In this document: piece after piece, positions 16,064-24,624 of the stretch
How the letters are laid out: each line of letters opens with the position of its first letter
How positions within the stretch are numbered: position 1 is the stretch's first letter
NCBI RefSeq assembly: GCF_028882275.1
Contig: NZ_JARBUT010000004.1
Span: 248,001 to 312,000 of the forward strand
Length of the DNA: 64,000 bases
Direction of reading: 5' to 3'
Source of the DNA: Nocardiopsis sp. N85
GTDB lineage: Bacteria > Actinomycetota > Actinomycetes > Streptosporangiales > Streptosporangiaceae
The notes under the pieces: model-generated
Seen by the model: the letters and a program-made list of their open reading frames with translations, nothing else
The model's database searches: none
What the model was told of the DNA's origin: nothing
Translations under genes and position numbers: made by a program

Positions 16064-18390
16064 TGGTCGGCTTCCTGCTCAACGGGGGCTTCTTCCTCGT
16101 CCTCGGCATGATCCCGCTGGCCGGTGCGTCGGTGTGCACGATCGTGCTCGGGGCGCGCTTGGCCCGTCACCGCTACCTGTCCCGAGAAGCGCGAATAGTG
16201 GAGATCCTGCCTCCGCCCGAGGCCACGCTGGAGAACGCCACCGCCTTCTGGAACCACACCCTGGGGCTGCTCAAACCCTGCTGGTCACGGTGGCTGCTCC
16301 AGCCCCACCTCGCGATGGAGGTCATCGCCTCCGCATCAGGTGTCAGGTTCCAGGTGTGGGTGCCTGAGACCGTACCCCCGGGGACGGTCGAACGCGCCAT
16401 CACCTCAGCATGGCCTGGCGCCACCACCTCCACCCGGCACCTCGCCACCGGCGAGTCCCCGCTGCCCGAAGGGGCGTACACCACGGGTGGTCATCTACGC
16501 CTGGGCCGCGGGGAGGTGTTCCCGCTGAGGACCAGGTTCGACGACGACCCAGCCCGGCCCCTGCTCGGTGCAATGGAAGACCTGGTCGAGGGCGAGTACG
16601 CCCTCGTGCGGATCACGGCCCGGCCGGTCACGGGGTGGCGTGCCGCTCGTGCCCGCCGGGCGGCGGCCCAGTTGGCCGGGCATGCCGGGATGGCCACGAT
16701 GGTGGTCGACGCGGTGGCTCCGGGGGGAGCCGGTGCGGGGGCCCGGCGTCCGCTGTCGGTGCCGGGGACCGGGGATGACATCCGCGCGATCCTCAACAAG
16801 GCGAACAGCCCGAGGTTGGCATGTTCGCTGTCCTACATCCTCACCACCACCCACGAGGGCGATGATGCTCGGGAGCGGTTGCGGGGCCGCGCCCACGGCA
16901 TCGCCTCCAGCTTCGCGGCGTTCACTTCGGGTACCAACCACCTCGGACGCCACTTCATGTTCAAGCCCGCCTGGTGGGCGGTGAACCGATTCCTGGCCTA
17001 CGGGGCTCTGCTGTCCACCGGCGAGTTGGCCGCCATCGCGCACCTGCCCACCGACACCAGCGTCCCGGGTCTGGTCCGCGCCGGTGCCCGGCCGGCCGCC
17101 CCGGCTCCCGCCGTTCCGCGCGGGGGTGAGAACACCCGGGTGGTGGGGGACTCCGACGCCGGTATTCAACGCCCGGTCGCCTTGGGTGTGGTGGAGGCCC
17201 GCCAGCACACCCACATCCTCGGCAAGACCGGCTCCGGCAAGTCCACCCTGTTGGCCAACCTGGTGTTGCAGGACGCCGAAGCGGGCAGGGCCGGGCTGGT
17301 GATCGACCCGCGCGGGGACCTGATCACCGACATCCTGGCCCGCATACCCGAACACGCCGTCAACAAGGTGGTGCTCTTCGACCCCGACGACCAGGCCGCA
17401 CCTCCGAGGTTGAATCTGCTTCAGGGCCCGGATCCGGACTTCACGAGTGACACCGTGGTGGGGATCTTCCGCCGCATCTACGCCGAGTACTGGGGTCCCA
17501 GGACCGACGACATCCTCCGGGCCGCGACGCTCACGTTGACCCGCGCCAAAGACCCGGCGTTGACGCTGGGGGACGTGCCCCGCCTGCTCTCCAACGACGA
17601 CCTGCGCAGCAAGGTGATGGCCAGAGTCGTCGCCCGCACCGGGGGAGACGAGGCCCTCACCGATTTCTGGGGCTGGTACTCCGGACTCACCGTCTCGGCC
17701 CGTTCCTCGGTGACGGGTCCGGTGCTGAACAAGCTGAGGACCGCCCTGCTGCGCACGTGGGTACGCCAGGTGGTGGCGTCCGGGCCTTCGACCATCGACC
17801 TTCCCAAGCTCTTCGACACCGGCCACCTGGTGCTGTTGCGCGTTCCGAAGGGCCGCTTGGGGGAGGACACCAGCTCGCTGATCGGCAGCTTTGCGCTGGC
17901 CGCGACCTGGCAGGCGGTGACAGCCCGGATCCACACGCCGGAGGCGCAGCGCAAGGACCTGTGCGCGTACGTGGACGAATGCCAGAACTTCCTCAATCTC
18001 CCGGGCTCGTTGGAGGACATGCTCGCCGAAGCACGGGGCTACCGCCTCGGGCTGACACTCGCCCACCAGGAGCTCGGGCAACTGCCCGCGGACCTGCGCA
18101 AGGCGGTCTCGGCCAACGCGAGAACGAAGGTGTACTTTTCCGCTTCGCCGGATGACGCGGTGAGCTTGCAGCAGCACACCCAGCCGGTGCTGGGCGCTTA
18201 CGACCTCACGCACTTGGGCGCGTTCCAGGCCGCGGTGCGTCCGCTGGTGGGGGCCAGGGAGCTCGGGGCGAGTACGGTGCGGACCCGGCCTTTGCCGGAC
18301 GGGATCAAGGGGCGGGCCACGCAGGTGCGTCGGGCCGCCCGGGTGCACGGCCCCGAGGCCCAGACGCACCCCAGGGACCGAAGGGAGTAG
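16060..18390 (+). CDS. virD4: VirD4/TraG-like type IV coupling protein
   Basis: A 776-residue protein, starting at GTG 16060 or ATG 16063. An N-terminal membrane helix is present (GGFFLVLGMIPLAGASVCTI). Walker A is ILGKTGSGKSTLLANL near residue 387, with VIDPRGDL soon after; Walker B is CAYVDECQNFL near residue 635. It ends with the TraM-recognition region (LTLAHQELGQLP, KVYFSASPDDA). Coupling proteins bring the DNA-protein substrate to the T4SS channel. The position directly after virB4 fits a conjugation operon. Confidence 0.92.
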   Translation: MMVGFLLNGGFFLVLGMIPLAGASVCTIVLGARLARHRYLSREARIVEILPPPEATLENATAFWNHTLGLLKPCWSRWLLQPHLAMEVIASASGVRFQVWVPETVPPGTVERAITSAWPGATTSTRHLATGESPLPEGAYTTGGHLRLGRGEVFPLRTRFDDDPARPLLGAMEDLVEGEYALVRITARPVTGWRAARARRAAAQLAGHAGMATMVVDAVAPGGAGAGARRPLSVPGTGDDIRAILNKANSPRLACSLSYILTTTHEGDDARERLRGRAHGIASSFAAFTSGTNHLGRHFMFKPAWWAVNRFLAYGALLSTGELAAIAHLPTDTSVPGLVRAGARPAAPAPAVPRGGENTRVVGDSDAGIQRPVALGVVEARQHTHILGKTGSGKSTLLANLVLQDAEAGRAGLVIDPRGDLITDILARIPEHAVNKVVLFDPDDQAAPPRLNLLQGPDPDFTSDTVVGIFRRIYAEYWGPRTDDILRAATLTLTRAKDPALTLGDVPRLLSNDDLRSKVMARVVARTGGDEALTDFWGWYSGLTVSARSSVTGPVLNKLRTALLRTWVRQVVASGPSTIDLPKLFDTGHLVLLRVPKGRLGEDTSSLIGSFALAATWQAVTARIHTPEAQRKDLCAYVDECQNFLNLPGSLEDMLAEARGYRLGLTLAHQELGQLPADLRKAVSANARTKVYFSASPDDAVSLQQHTQPVLGAYDLTHLGAFQAAVRPLVGARELGASTVRTRPLPDGIKGRATQVRRAARVHGPEAQTHPRDRRE

Positions 18391-18396
18391 GCGCCG

Positions 18397-19260
18397 ATGA
18401 TGAGCAGTGATCCCACCGACACTCTGATGGGCCTGGTCCCCAAGATCACCCCTCGGGACCGCCGGATCCTGACCGACCTGTACGAGCACAACGTCTTGAC
18501 CACCCACCACCTGCACCGGCTCCATTTCGAGGGGTGCTCCCGGCGCACGGTGAACCAGCGGATGAGCCAGCTGAGGCTGTACCGTCTGGTCGCCCCCTTC
18601 CGGCCCTACACCCATGCGGGTACAAGCCCCCACCACTGGGTGGTGGACCAGCTCGGTGCACAGCTTCTGGCCGCTCAGCGGCAAAGCGAACCGGCGGAGT
18701 TGGACTACCGGGCCGACCACCGGATGCGGGTGGCCCACAGCCTACGGCTGGGGCATGTGCTCGGGCTGGCCGATACCTTCGTGGCCTTCACCCTGGCTGC
18801 GCGCCGCACCTCTTCGGCGTCCTTGGAGTGCTGGTACTCCGAGCGTGAGAGCGCGCGCCGGTGGGGGCGCCATATCCGCCCCGACGCCTACATCCAGTGG
18901 AACCAGGACCAGACGGTGCTGCACGCCTTCGTGGAGTACGACACCGGAACAGAACCGCTGACGAAGGTGGTGCGCAAGATGGGCGGGTACACGAGCCTGG
19001 CCCTGGAGAGCGGGCTGGCTTCCATCGCTCTGTTCGCCGTTCACTCCGACCGGCGCGCCGAGCACCTCCTGGCCAAGCTCTCCGCTGAGTCTGCTGCGGA
19101 TCCCCGGAAAGTGGGAGCCTACGTGGCCACCCATGAGCGGTTGCGTGCGCGTGGCCCGGACGAGGCGGTGTGGCGAGCGCCCGGGGATCCTGGCGGGCCG
19201 TGGTTGCGCCTGGTCGATATCGCCCGGTGCCATCCCCGCTCGGAGCGGGACCAGGGGTGA
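18397..19260 (+). CDS. Replication-relaxation family protein
   Basis: A 287-residue protein with an N-terminal winged-helix region (ITPRDRRILTDLYEHNVLTT, then HHLHRLHFEGCSRRTVNQRM) and a C-terminal nuclease-like fold containing IRPDAYIQW and HAFVEYDTGTEPL. This is the Replic_Relax family, found in actinobacterial plasmids and conjugative elements. It may act at the transfer or replication origin. No classical MOB relaxase is seen in the window, so this is the best candidate for that role. It overlaps the next gene by 4 nt (GTGA). Confidence 0.85.
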   Translation: MMSSDPTDTLMGLVPKITPRDRRILTDLYEHNVLTTHHLHRLHFEGCSRRTVNQRMSQLRLYRLVAPFRPYTHAGTSPHHWVVDQLGAQLLAAQRQSEPAELDYRADHRMRVAHSLRLGHVLGLADTFVAFTLAARRTSSASLECWYSERESARRWGRHIRPDAYIQWNQDQTVLHAFVEYDTGTEPLTKVVRKMGGYTSLALESGLASIALFAVHSDRRAEHLLAKLSAESAADPRKVGAYVATHERLRARGPDEAVWRAPGDPGGPWLRLVDIARCHPRSERDQG

Positions 19261-20327
19261 TCCGGTATGCCATGGCCGCTGCGGGGTTTCTCTTCCTGGT
19301 GCCGGTGCTGTTCATCGGCGCGATGGGGAATCGGGGCGAGTACTTCGTCGGGGTGCCGGGTGAGGTGGAGGGAATTCCCGCGCCGGTTCTGGAAGCCTAC
19401 GTCTTGGCCGCCGTGCGGTTGGAGGGCGAGTACGAGCAGTGCCGGGGGATGACGTGGCCGGTGCTGGCCGGTATCGGCGGAGTCGAGTCCGACCACGTCG
19501 CGGGGAAGGAGGTGTCGGCCTCGGGTGACGTGCGGCCCGCGATGGTCGGCCCGCGCCTGGACGGCAGCGGGGTCGGGGGCAACACCACGCCCCACTGGGA
19601 CAGCGACGGCGGTGAGCTGGACGGGGACAGCACGTACGACCGGGCGGTGGGGCCGATGCAATTCCTCCCCGCCACCTGGGCCACCCACGGCTTGGACGGC
19701 AACGGAGACGGGGTCGCCGACCCGCACAACGTCCATGATGCGGTGTGGAGCGCGGCGGTGTACCTGTGCGTGAGCGAGCCGGAGTCGAAACCGGTGGACT
19801 TCTCGGAAGAGGACGACCTGGAGGCGGCTCTACTCCGGTACAACCGTGCGGGCTGGTACGTCGACAAGGTCCACGGCCACATCGACGCCTACACGGAGAT
19901 CGCCGCTCAGGCTGCTGCGCAGCTACCCGTGGTGAGGCCGGGGGCCGGCACCGAGCATGGTCGGGCGGCCGCGGCCTGGGCGTTGGCCCAGGTCGGCAGA
20001 CCCTACGTATGGGGCGGGACGGGCCCGCACGGGTTCGACTGCTCGGGACTGGCCATGCAGGCCTGGAAAGCGGCCGGGGTGAGTCTGCCGCGGGTGACCA
20101 CCGACCAGGTCAACGCCGGAACCCGTGTCGGCCTGGGTGAGCTGCAAGCGGGAGATCTGCTGTTCTACGACACCGGAGGGCCGGGAGGCAGTCCCTCACA
20201 TGTGACCCTGTACGTGGGCGAGGGGCAGATGGTCAACGCGCCGAGAACGGGGCAGAACATCCGAGTCGACTCCGTCGACAACGACTACTACCGCAGCGTG
20301 TTCGTGGCGGCGGTACGGCCCGGCTGA
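19257..20327 (+). CDS. Bifunctional lytic transglycosylase / NlpC-P60 endopeptidase (VirB1-like)
   Basis: A 356-residue protein from GTG 19257. An N-terminal membrane or signal segment (MAAAGFLFLVPVLFIGAMGN) is followed by a lytic transglycosylase domain (AGIGGVESDH, AVGPMQFLPATW, the catalytic Glu in GVES). A C-terminal NlpC/P60 domain follows, with FDCSGLAMQAW (Cys), SHVTLYVGEGQMV (His) and a third polar residue near NAPRTG. It should open peptidoglycan for the secretion apparatus. It is the last gene of the T4SS part. Confidence 0.93.
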   Translation: MIRYAMAAAGFLFLVPVLFIGAMGNRGEYFVGVPGEVEGIPAPVLEAYVLAAVRLEGEYEQCRGMTWPVLAGIGGVESDHVAGKEVSASGDVRPAMVGPRLDGSGVGGNTTPHWDSDGGELDGDSTYDRAVGPMQFLPATWATHGLDGNGDGVADPHNVHDAVWSAAVYLCVSEPESKPVDFSEEDDLEAALLRYNRAGWYVDKVHGHIDAYTEIAAQAAAQLPVVRPGAGTEHGRAAAAWALAQVGRPYVWGGTGPHGFDCSGLAMQAWKAAGVSLPRVTTDQVNAGTRVGLGELQAGDLLFYDTGGPGGSPSHVTLYVGEGQMVNAPRTGQNIRVDSVDNDYYRSVFVAAVRPG

Positions 20328-20415
20328 GCGGCCGCCATCCGCCCCACAGCGGGGCGGGCGGCAGCCAGGCCGGTGACCCTGGGCAACGCCGCCCTTCGGG
20401 CTGCGGGGCCGCCAC

Positions 20416-20448
20416 GGGGCCGTGCGGGCGTGATGCCCGCGCGGCCCC
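20416..20448 (+). terminator. Strong hairpin terminator after the T4SS genes
   Basis: GGGGCCGTGCGGGC pairs with GCCCGCGCGGCCCC (14 bp, one G-U) around GTGAT. It is followed by GTTGTGGTCTTTTCCC and lies 89 nt after the endopeptidase stop. It probably ends the T4SS transcript and separates it from the Tad block. Confidence 0.75.
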
Positions 20449-20814
20449 GTTGTGGTCTTTTCCCTGGTCCATGACTTCTACGAAATTCGGGGTTGAAAAT
20501 TCTCGCGAGCATGGGGAAACATCGCACCCGCAGCGTTCAACCCGGGTGAACGCGATTCCCATTTGTCCGCATTCTTTCGCATGCCCGAAAATAGGGGTTA
20601 TTTGTGATGCCCGCACACGCTCCACGCACACACCGGTTCACCTCGGCCGAGCGAACCCAGAGAGTCGGATAGCGGCAATTGCCCGCTGCGGCGGGCGGGG
20701 CGAGGAAGCGCAGCTTCACGAGGGGCGTATGACCTCGCGAGGCCATTGACACCCGCCCCGCCCCGAACAGTCGGGCGCATGGTCGAAAAAGAGATCGAAC
20801 AAAAGAAAAAGGTG
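20449..20814. other. Intergenic region, no gene seen
   Basis: This 366-bp stretch is relatively AT-rich (for example 20460-20530 and 20570-20610) with no frame showing coding bias. It includes TTGACA at 20746-20751 on the plus strand, but no convincing -10 element. It could hold promoter or regulatory sites for the gene at 20880. Confidence 0.45.
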
Positions 20815-20844
20815 CCTCGGGCGGTGCTCTAACACCGCCCGAGG
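20815..20844 (-). terminator. Hairpin with minus-strand T tract in front of a plus-strand gene
   Basis: CCTCGGGCGGTG and CACCGCCCGAGG form a perfect 12-bp stem with a 6-nt loop. On the minus strand it is followed by CACC and a run rich in T, so it reads as a rho-independent terminator for leftward transcription. No leftward gene ends here. On the plus strand it lies 35 nt before the ATG at 20880 and could act as a leader structure. Confidence 0.5.
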
Positions 20845-20879
20845 CGTGATCCCCACCTGAATACCCCAGGAGGAAGACC

Positions 20880-21401
20880 ATGGACCATGGTAGGGGCCGA
20901 CACCGCAAGCGTCGACGCGGCTGGGCCAGCCGCGTGCGTTGGACGGTCGGAGCCGTGCTCGAAGCGATCGTCGGCGCGCAGAAACCGCCGCCCCCCTCTC
21001 GTCCGCAGTCGCCGGAGAAGAGGTCGTCTGTGCGAGCCGTGAAAGCACAACCCTGCCCAGCGCCGCTTGTCGAGCCGGAGTGGGTCCGGCGCTACGACCA
21101 GGCTCGCTGCGAGCACACTGACCGCACCAGGTTGCTTTACGCCTCGCAGACGGTGGAGCGGCTGGGGTCCGGGTGGTGCGAGGACGACCAGGGAGGGCGC
21201 GGGGTACGCCCCTATCTGGTCGCACATGAGCAGCGTCGCCTCGGTCGGCAGCCTGAGTACCCGGCGTTGCGGAGGCAGCGGCATGATCCGCTGGCTCCGG
21301 TTTCTTCCTCGCGGGTGGGTCCCGCCCAGGGCCCCGGGGAGTGGGAGGAACTGGCCGGACTCGTGCGGCAGTGGGGAGCACTGCGGCAGCCCGTCGCCTG
21401 A
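20880..21401 (+). CDS. Hypothetical basic protein
   Basis: A 173-residue protein with a very basic start (GRGRHRKRRRGWASRVRW) and no membrane segment. AGGAGGAAGACC precedes the ATG and a terminator-like hairpin follows, so it appears to be a single-gene transcript. No domain is recognised. Its site between the T4SS and Tad blocks suggests an accessory role in the element. Confidence 0.7.
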   Translation: MDHGRGRHRKRRRGWASRVRWTVGAVLEAIVGAQKPPPPSRPQSPEKRSSVRAVKAQPCPAPLVEPEWVRRYDQARCEHTDRTRLLYASQTVERLGSGWCEDDQGGRGVRPYLVAHEQRRLGRQPEYPALRRQRHDPLAPVSSSRVGPAQGPGEWEELAGLVRQWGALRQPVA

Positions 21402-21414
21402 CGCCGAAGGCGAT

Positions 21415-21451
21415 GAGCAGGGCCGATCCCGTTCCGGGATCGGCCCTGCTC
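21415..21451 (+). terminator. Perfect 16-bp hairpin terminator
   Basis: GAGCAGGGCCGATCCC and GGGATCGGCCCTGCTC pair perfectly around GTTCC, 14 nt after the preceding stop codon. No strong T run follows, as is common in actinobacteria. Confidence 0.75.
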
Positions 21452-21636
21452 GCGTTGGCTCCTTTCGGTGTTTGTGCAGGTAGAGAGTTCGACATCGAAT
21501 CCTCGTGGTTCTCTTCACAATTTTGATCACTGTGAGTGTCCGAGAATCGGTTGTGTAGTGACTCTGCGTGTGGTTACTGTCACTCATCGAAAGCGCGGTG
21601 TCAGGGCCGCGCCGGGTGAGGAATCGGCGGTGGGGC

Positions 21637-22140
21637 ATGCGTGTGCCTGCGATGGGTTGGGCGGTGGCGGCGGTCACGCTGATGGGGTGCGCGGCACAGG
21701 AGAGCGGCCCCGTCGGCGAGCCGGCGCGCACGCCCCCGGCTCTCGCGATACCCGCCGACCCGACGGCGGAGGAGCTGGCGCTGGACGCCTACCGCGGTAT
21801 GTGGGACGTGGTGGTCGAGGGCTCCCATGAAGGAGCGGTCGGCCACCCGGACCTGGAGCAGTACGCCTCGGGCCAGGCGCTCGACTTCACCTCGGACATG
21901 CTCCACGGTGTGGTGGCCACGGGGGAACCCGTGATGAGTCCCGAGGTGGTCGGCACCGACCTCTCCGGGTCTTCAGGGACCGTGTCCGTCAAAGACTGCA
22001 TCGACGATTCGGGATGGCTCATAGCCGACACCGCGGTCGACGGGCCGAGCGGTTCACGACTGGTGACGGCCACGGTCGTCTCCACCGATGGCCGGTGGCT
22101 CGTGGACGACCTGTGGATGGAGGACTACGGGTCATGCTGA
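21637..22140 (+). CDS. Putative lipoprotein at head of the Tad block
   Basis: A 167-residue protein from ATG 21637 with a lipobox: MGWAVAAVTLMGC, giving a lipidated Cys at residue 18. The mature part (YRGMWDVVVEGSHEGAVGHP and DSGWLIADTAVDGPSGSRLV) resembles a small NTF2-like or cystatin-like exported domain, but I cannot name the family. An upstream GTG at 21568 would bury the lipobox. It overlaps the next gene by 7 nt. Confidence 0.75.
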   Translation: MRVPAMGWAVAAVTLMGCAAQESGPVGEPARTPPALAIPADPTAEELALDAYRGMWDVVVEGSHEGAVGHPDLEQYASGQALDFTSDMLHGVVATGEPVMSPEVVGTDLSGSSGTVSVKDCIDDSGWLIADTAVDGPSGSRLVTATVVSTDGRWLVDDLWMEDYGSC

Positions 22141-22961
22141 CTCGGGTCGCCTCCTGGAACCTGGTCTTTTGCACCGCAACAGCCGCGGTGATCGTCGTGC
22201 TGCCCCAGCAGGCGGCGGCCGACGGCTTCTTCGCCGACAGTGTGTGCTCGGACGGAGGGTGTCACGTCACGGCCCGCACGCCCGGCCGCGACCCGGCGGT
22301 TGCCGACAGCCCCGCAGGAAGGGGTGGCGCCGGTGAGGGAGGACAGAGCGGGCTCGCCTGTGTGATGCCGGATACGGAGTTCGCGCAGTCCGGAGCTGAA
22401 GGGCCGCTGGAGGCGCCGCCGAGCATGGCCCGGTGCGAGAGCACGGGCGGCACCGTGCGGGTGCCGGTGTTCGACCCCGTCGTACTGGCCGAACAGGCAC
22501 GGGCGGTCATGCGCCTGCCCGAGCCCGATATCGGAGTCACACCCACCCCGGACAAACTCCGGTTCGTGAACATCCCCCAGTGGATGTGGGTGGCCGAAAC
22601 GGACTGGGCGCCGGTGTCGGCGACGGCGTCGGTGAGCGCCGGGTCGGTGACGGTCCTCGCGACCCCGCAGCGGGTGGTGTGGGACACCGGGGACGGACAC
22701 GAGGTGGTGTGCACCGGACCCGGCACCGTCTTCTCCCGGATGACCTACCGGCAGACGGGCTCCCCGGACTGCGGGCACACCTACACGGCACTGCCCTCTG
22801 GAGGTGCCGGGGCGAGGGTGGACCTGGTCGCGGTGTGGGAGTGGGAGGTGTCGTGGTCGGCCAGTGACGGCCGGAGCGGGGACCTAGAGGCGCTGACAAC
22901 CACGGCGATGGTCGCCGTGCCGGTGAGCGAGATCCACGCGGTGGTCACCGACAACCGCTGA
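22134..22961 (+). CDS. Secreted protein of the Tad block, unknown family
   Basis: A 275-residue protein with a signal peptide (WNLVFCTATAAVIVVLPQQA ending in AAADG) and a mature part rich in beta-strand-like sequence (VSATASVSAGSVTVLATPQR). Paired Cys occur at VCSDGGCH and DCGH. It overlaps the lipoprotein gene by 7 nt, so the two are probably made together. It may be a surface component of the pilus machine. No named domain is visible to me. Confidence 0.75.
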   Translation: MLTRVASWNLVFCTATAAVIVVLPQQAAADGFFADSVCSDGGCHVTARTPGRDPAVADSPAGRGGAGEGGQSGLACVMPDTEFAQSGAEGPLEAPPSMARCESTGGTVRVPVFDPVVLAEQARAVMRLPEPDIGVTPTPDKLRFVNIPQWMWVAETDWAPVSATASVSAGSVTVLATPQRVVWDTGDGHEVVCTGPGTVFSRMTYRQTGSPDCGHTYTALPSGGAGARVDLVAVWEWEVSWSASDGRSGDLEALTTTAMVAVPVSEIHAVVTDNR

Positions 22962-22999
22962 AGGCAACGGACAGAGACATCGACGGAGAAGGGGGAGGG

Positions 23000-23749
23000 A
23001 TGGTCGCGCTCGCGAATCCCAAGTATGACAACCGGAAAACCAGGGAAAACCCGGCCGGGACGGAAGGGGAGTGGGAGTCGGTCCGGCTGGCGGCGACCTC
23101 GCGCCGCCGGTGGAAGTGGGGGCTGCTGGCCGGGGCCCTGATCTTCTCGGGCGGTTTCGCCGGAGCATGGGCGGGACTCGCTTCGGAGGACACTCACATG
23201 GTCGCGGTGCTCGCGGCCGACCTTCCGGCCGGTCACGTGCTCACCGCCCAGGACGTCTCCCCGGTTGAAGCGGAGGGGATCGAAGGACTTCGACTGCTGG
23301 CACCGGATGCAGTGGAGGGGATGGCGCTGAGCAGGCCGATGACCGCGGGTTCCCCTCTGGTGGCGGGCTCGGTCGCCGATTCCGGTCTGTGGCCCGAGCC
23401 GGGCACCGCCCTGCTCGCGGTGCCCGTGGCCACGGTGCCCCAGGACATGGAACCGGGGGCGAGTGTCGACCTGATCGCCACCCGCCCGGCACCGGACGAA
23501 GCGGTGGAGGAGGCAGGACCCGGGGAGGACGGCTCGGGCAGTGCGCCCGGGGTCGTGACGGGCCTGGTGCACCGTGTGGCCTCCGGAAGCGAAGACGGGT
23601 TCGGCGGTGGTCACCAGGTGGTGGAGGTGGTCCTTCCCCGGGACAGGGCCGCGCGTTTCTCCCAGGCCTCTGCCGGGGGAGACGTGCAGGTCGCGCTGGT
23701 CGACCCGCGTGAGGGAACCCGAACGGGTGCTGCGGGGGAGGACGAATGA
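23000..23749 (+). CDS. RcpC/CpaB-like SAF-domain pilus assembly protein
   Basis: A 249-residue protein with one N-terminal membrane helix (KWGLLAGALIFSGGFAGAWA) followed by a SAF domain: VAVLAADLPAGHVLTAQDVS. The C-terminal part (LLAVPVATVPQDMEPGASVD, and VVEVVLPRDRAARFSQA) fits RcpC/CpaB proteins that work with Tad secretins or pilus channels. GGGGGAGGG precedes the ATG. It overlaps the TadZ-like gene by 4 nt (ATGA). Confidence 0.85.
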   Translation: MVALANPKYDNRKTRENPAGTEGEWESVRLAATSRRRWKWGLLAGALIFSGGFAGAWAGLASEDTHMVAVLAADLPAGHVLTAQDVSPVEAEGIEGLRLLAPDAVEGMALSRPMTAGSPLVAGSVADSGLWPEPGTALLAVPVATVPQDMEPGASVDLIATRPAPDEAVEEAGPGEDGSGSAPGVVTGLVHRVASGSEDGFGGGHQVVEVVLPRDRAARFSQASAGGDVQVALVDPREGTRTGAAGEDE

Positions 23750-24624
23750 TCGTGGCTGTGTGCTCACTGGGCGGGGCACCGGGTGTGACGAGTCTGGCCA
23801 CGGCGGTCGCCGCGTGCTGGCCCTCCACCCCGTTGACGGTGCCGGTGCTGGTGGAGGCCGATGCCTCCGGCGGTGACGTGGCCTCCTGGTACGGCATCGA
23901 TCTGGGCCGGGAGCAGAAGGGACTGGTGCCGCTGGCCGCCGCCTCACGCGTACCGGTGCCGGTGTCGGCCGGTGCCTGGGCGGAGGCCGGGGTGGTCAAC
24001 GCGGTCGCAGCAGGTTCGCCGGTGCTGGACCATGCGGTGGAGCTGCCCGGCGGCTTGCGGGTGGTGGCCGCTCCGGCCGATCCGTTGGAGGCGGGCCGCG
24101 CTGTGGCCGCGCTCGCCCACAATCCGGCCCTGCTGCGGTCGGGACGGGTGACGGTGCTCGATGTGGGGCGGGCGGTGCCGGGGTCCGCGGGGGCGTCCCT
24201 GGTCCGCTGCGCGGACGCCGTCGTGGTCCTGGCCGACCTGGGCGATGTGGGGCACGCGAACCGGTTGCGGGTGTGCGCTCCGGTCCTGGCCTCGCTGAAG
24301 GAGGTCGGAGCGCGGGTCGGGCTGGCCGTGACCGGTACCTGCCCGCATTCGGATCAGGAGGTGTCCCGGCTGTTCGGACTGCCGGTGTGGGCGCGCGTCC
24401 CGCACGACCCCACCGGGGCGGCACTGGTACGCGGCGAGCACCGGCCGCCCACACGGCTGCGGGACCGCTGGACCGCATGGCGGTCCCAGCGCCGCGACCC
24501 CGACGGCATGGAGTGGATGCCGTTGGTCAGGACCGCCACATCCCTGGCGGAGCTTTGCGACGACTTCTCCGGCCTCGGCCTGGACGGCCAGGGGCAGAAC
24601 ACGACGGCGGTGAGTGCGGCATGA
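23746..24624 (+). CDS. TadZ/CpaE-like ParA-family ATPase
   Basis: A 292-residue protein of MinD/ParA type. The N-terminal P-loop is degenerate (SLGGAPGVTSLATAVAACWP), lacking the usual GKT, which is common in TadZ-like localisation proteins. VLVEADASGGDVASWYGID is the following conserved Asp segment. Such proteins place the Tad apparatus in the cell. It overlaps both neighbours by 4 nt. Whether it binds ATP is doubtful given the P-loop. Confidence 0.82.
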   Translation: MIVAVCSLGGAPGVTSLATAVAACWPSTPLTVPVLVEADASGGDVASWYGIDLGREQKGLVPLAAASRVPVPVSAGAWAEAGVVNAVAAGSPVLDHAVELPGGLRVVAAPADPLEAGRAVAALAHNPALLRSGRVTVLDVGRAVPGSAGASLVRCADAVVVLADLGDVGHANRLRVCAPVLASLKEVGARVGLAVTGTCPHSDQEVSRLFGLPVWARVPHDPTGAALVRGEHRPPTRLRDRWTAWRSQRRDPDGMEWMPLVRTATSLAELCDDFSGLGLDGQGQNTTAVSAA

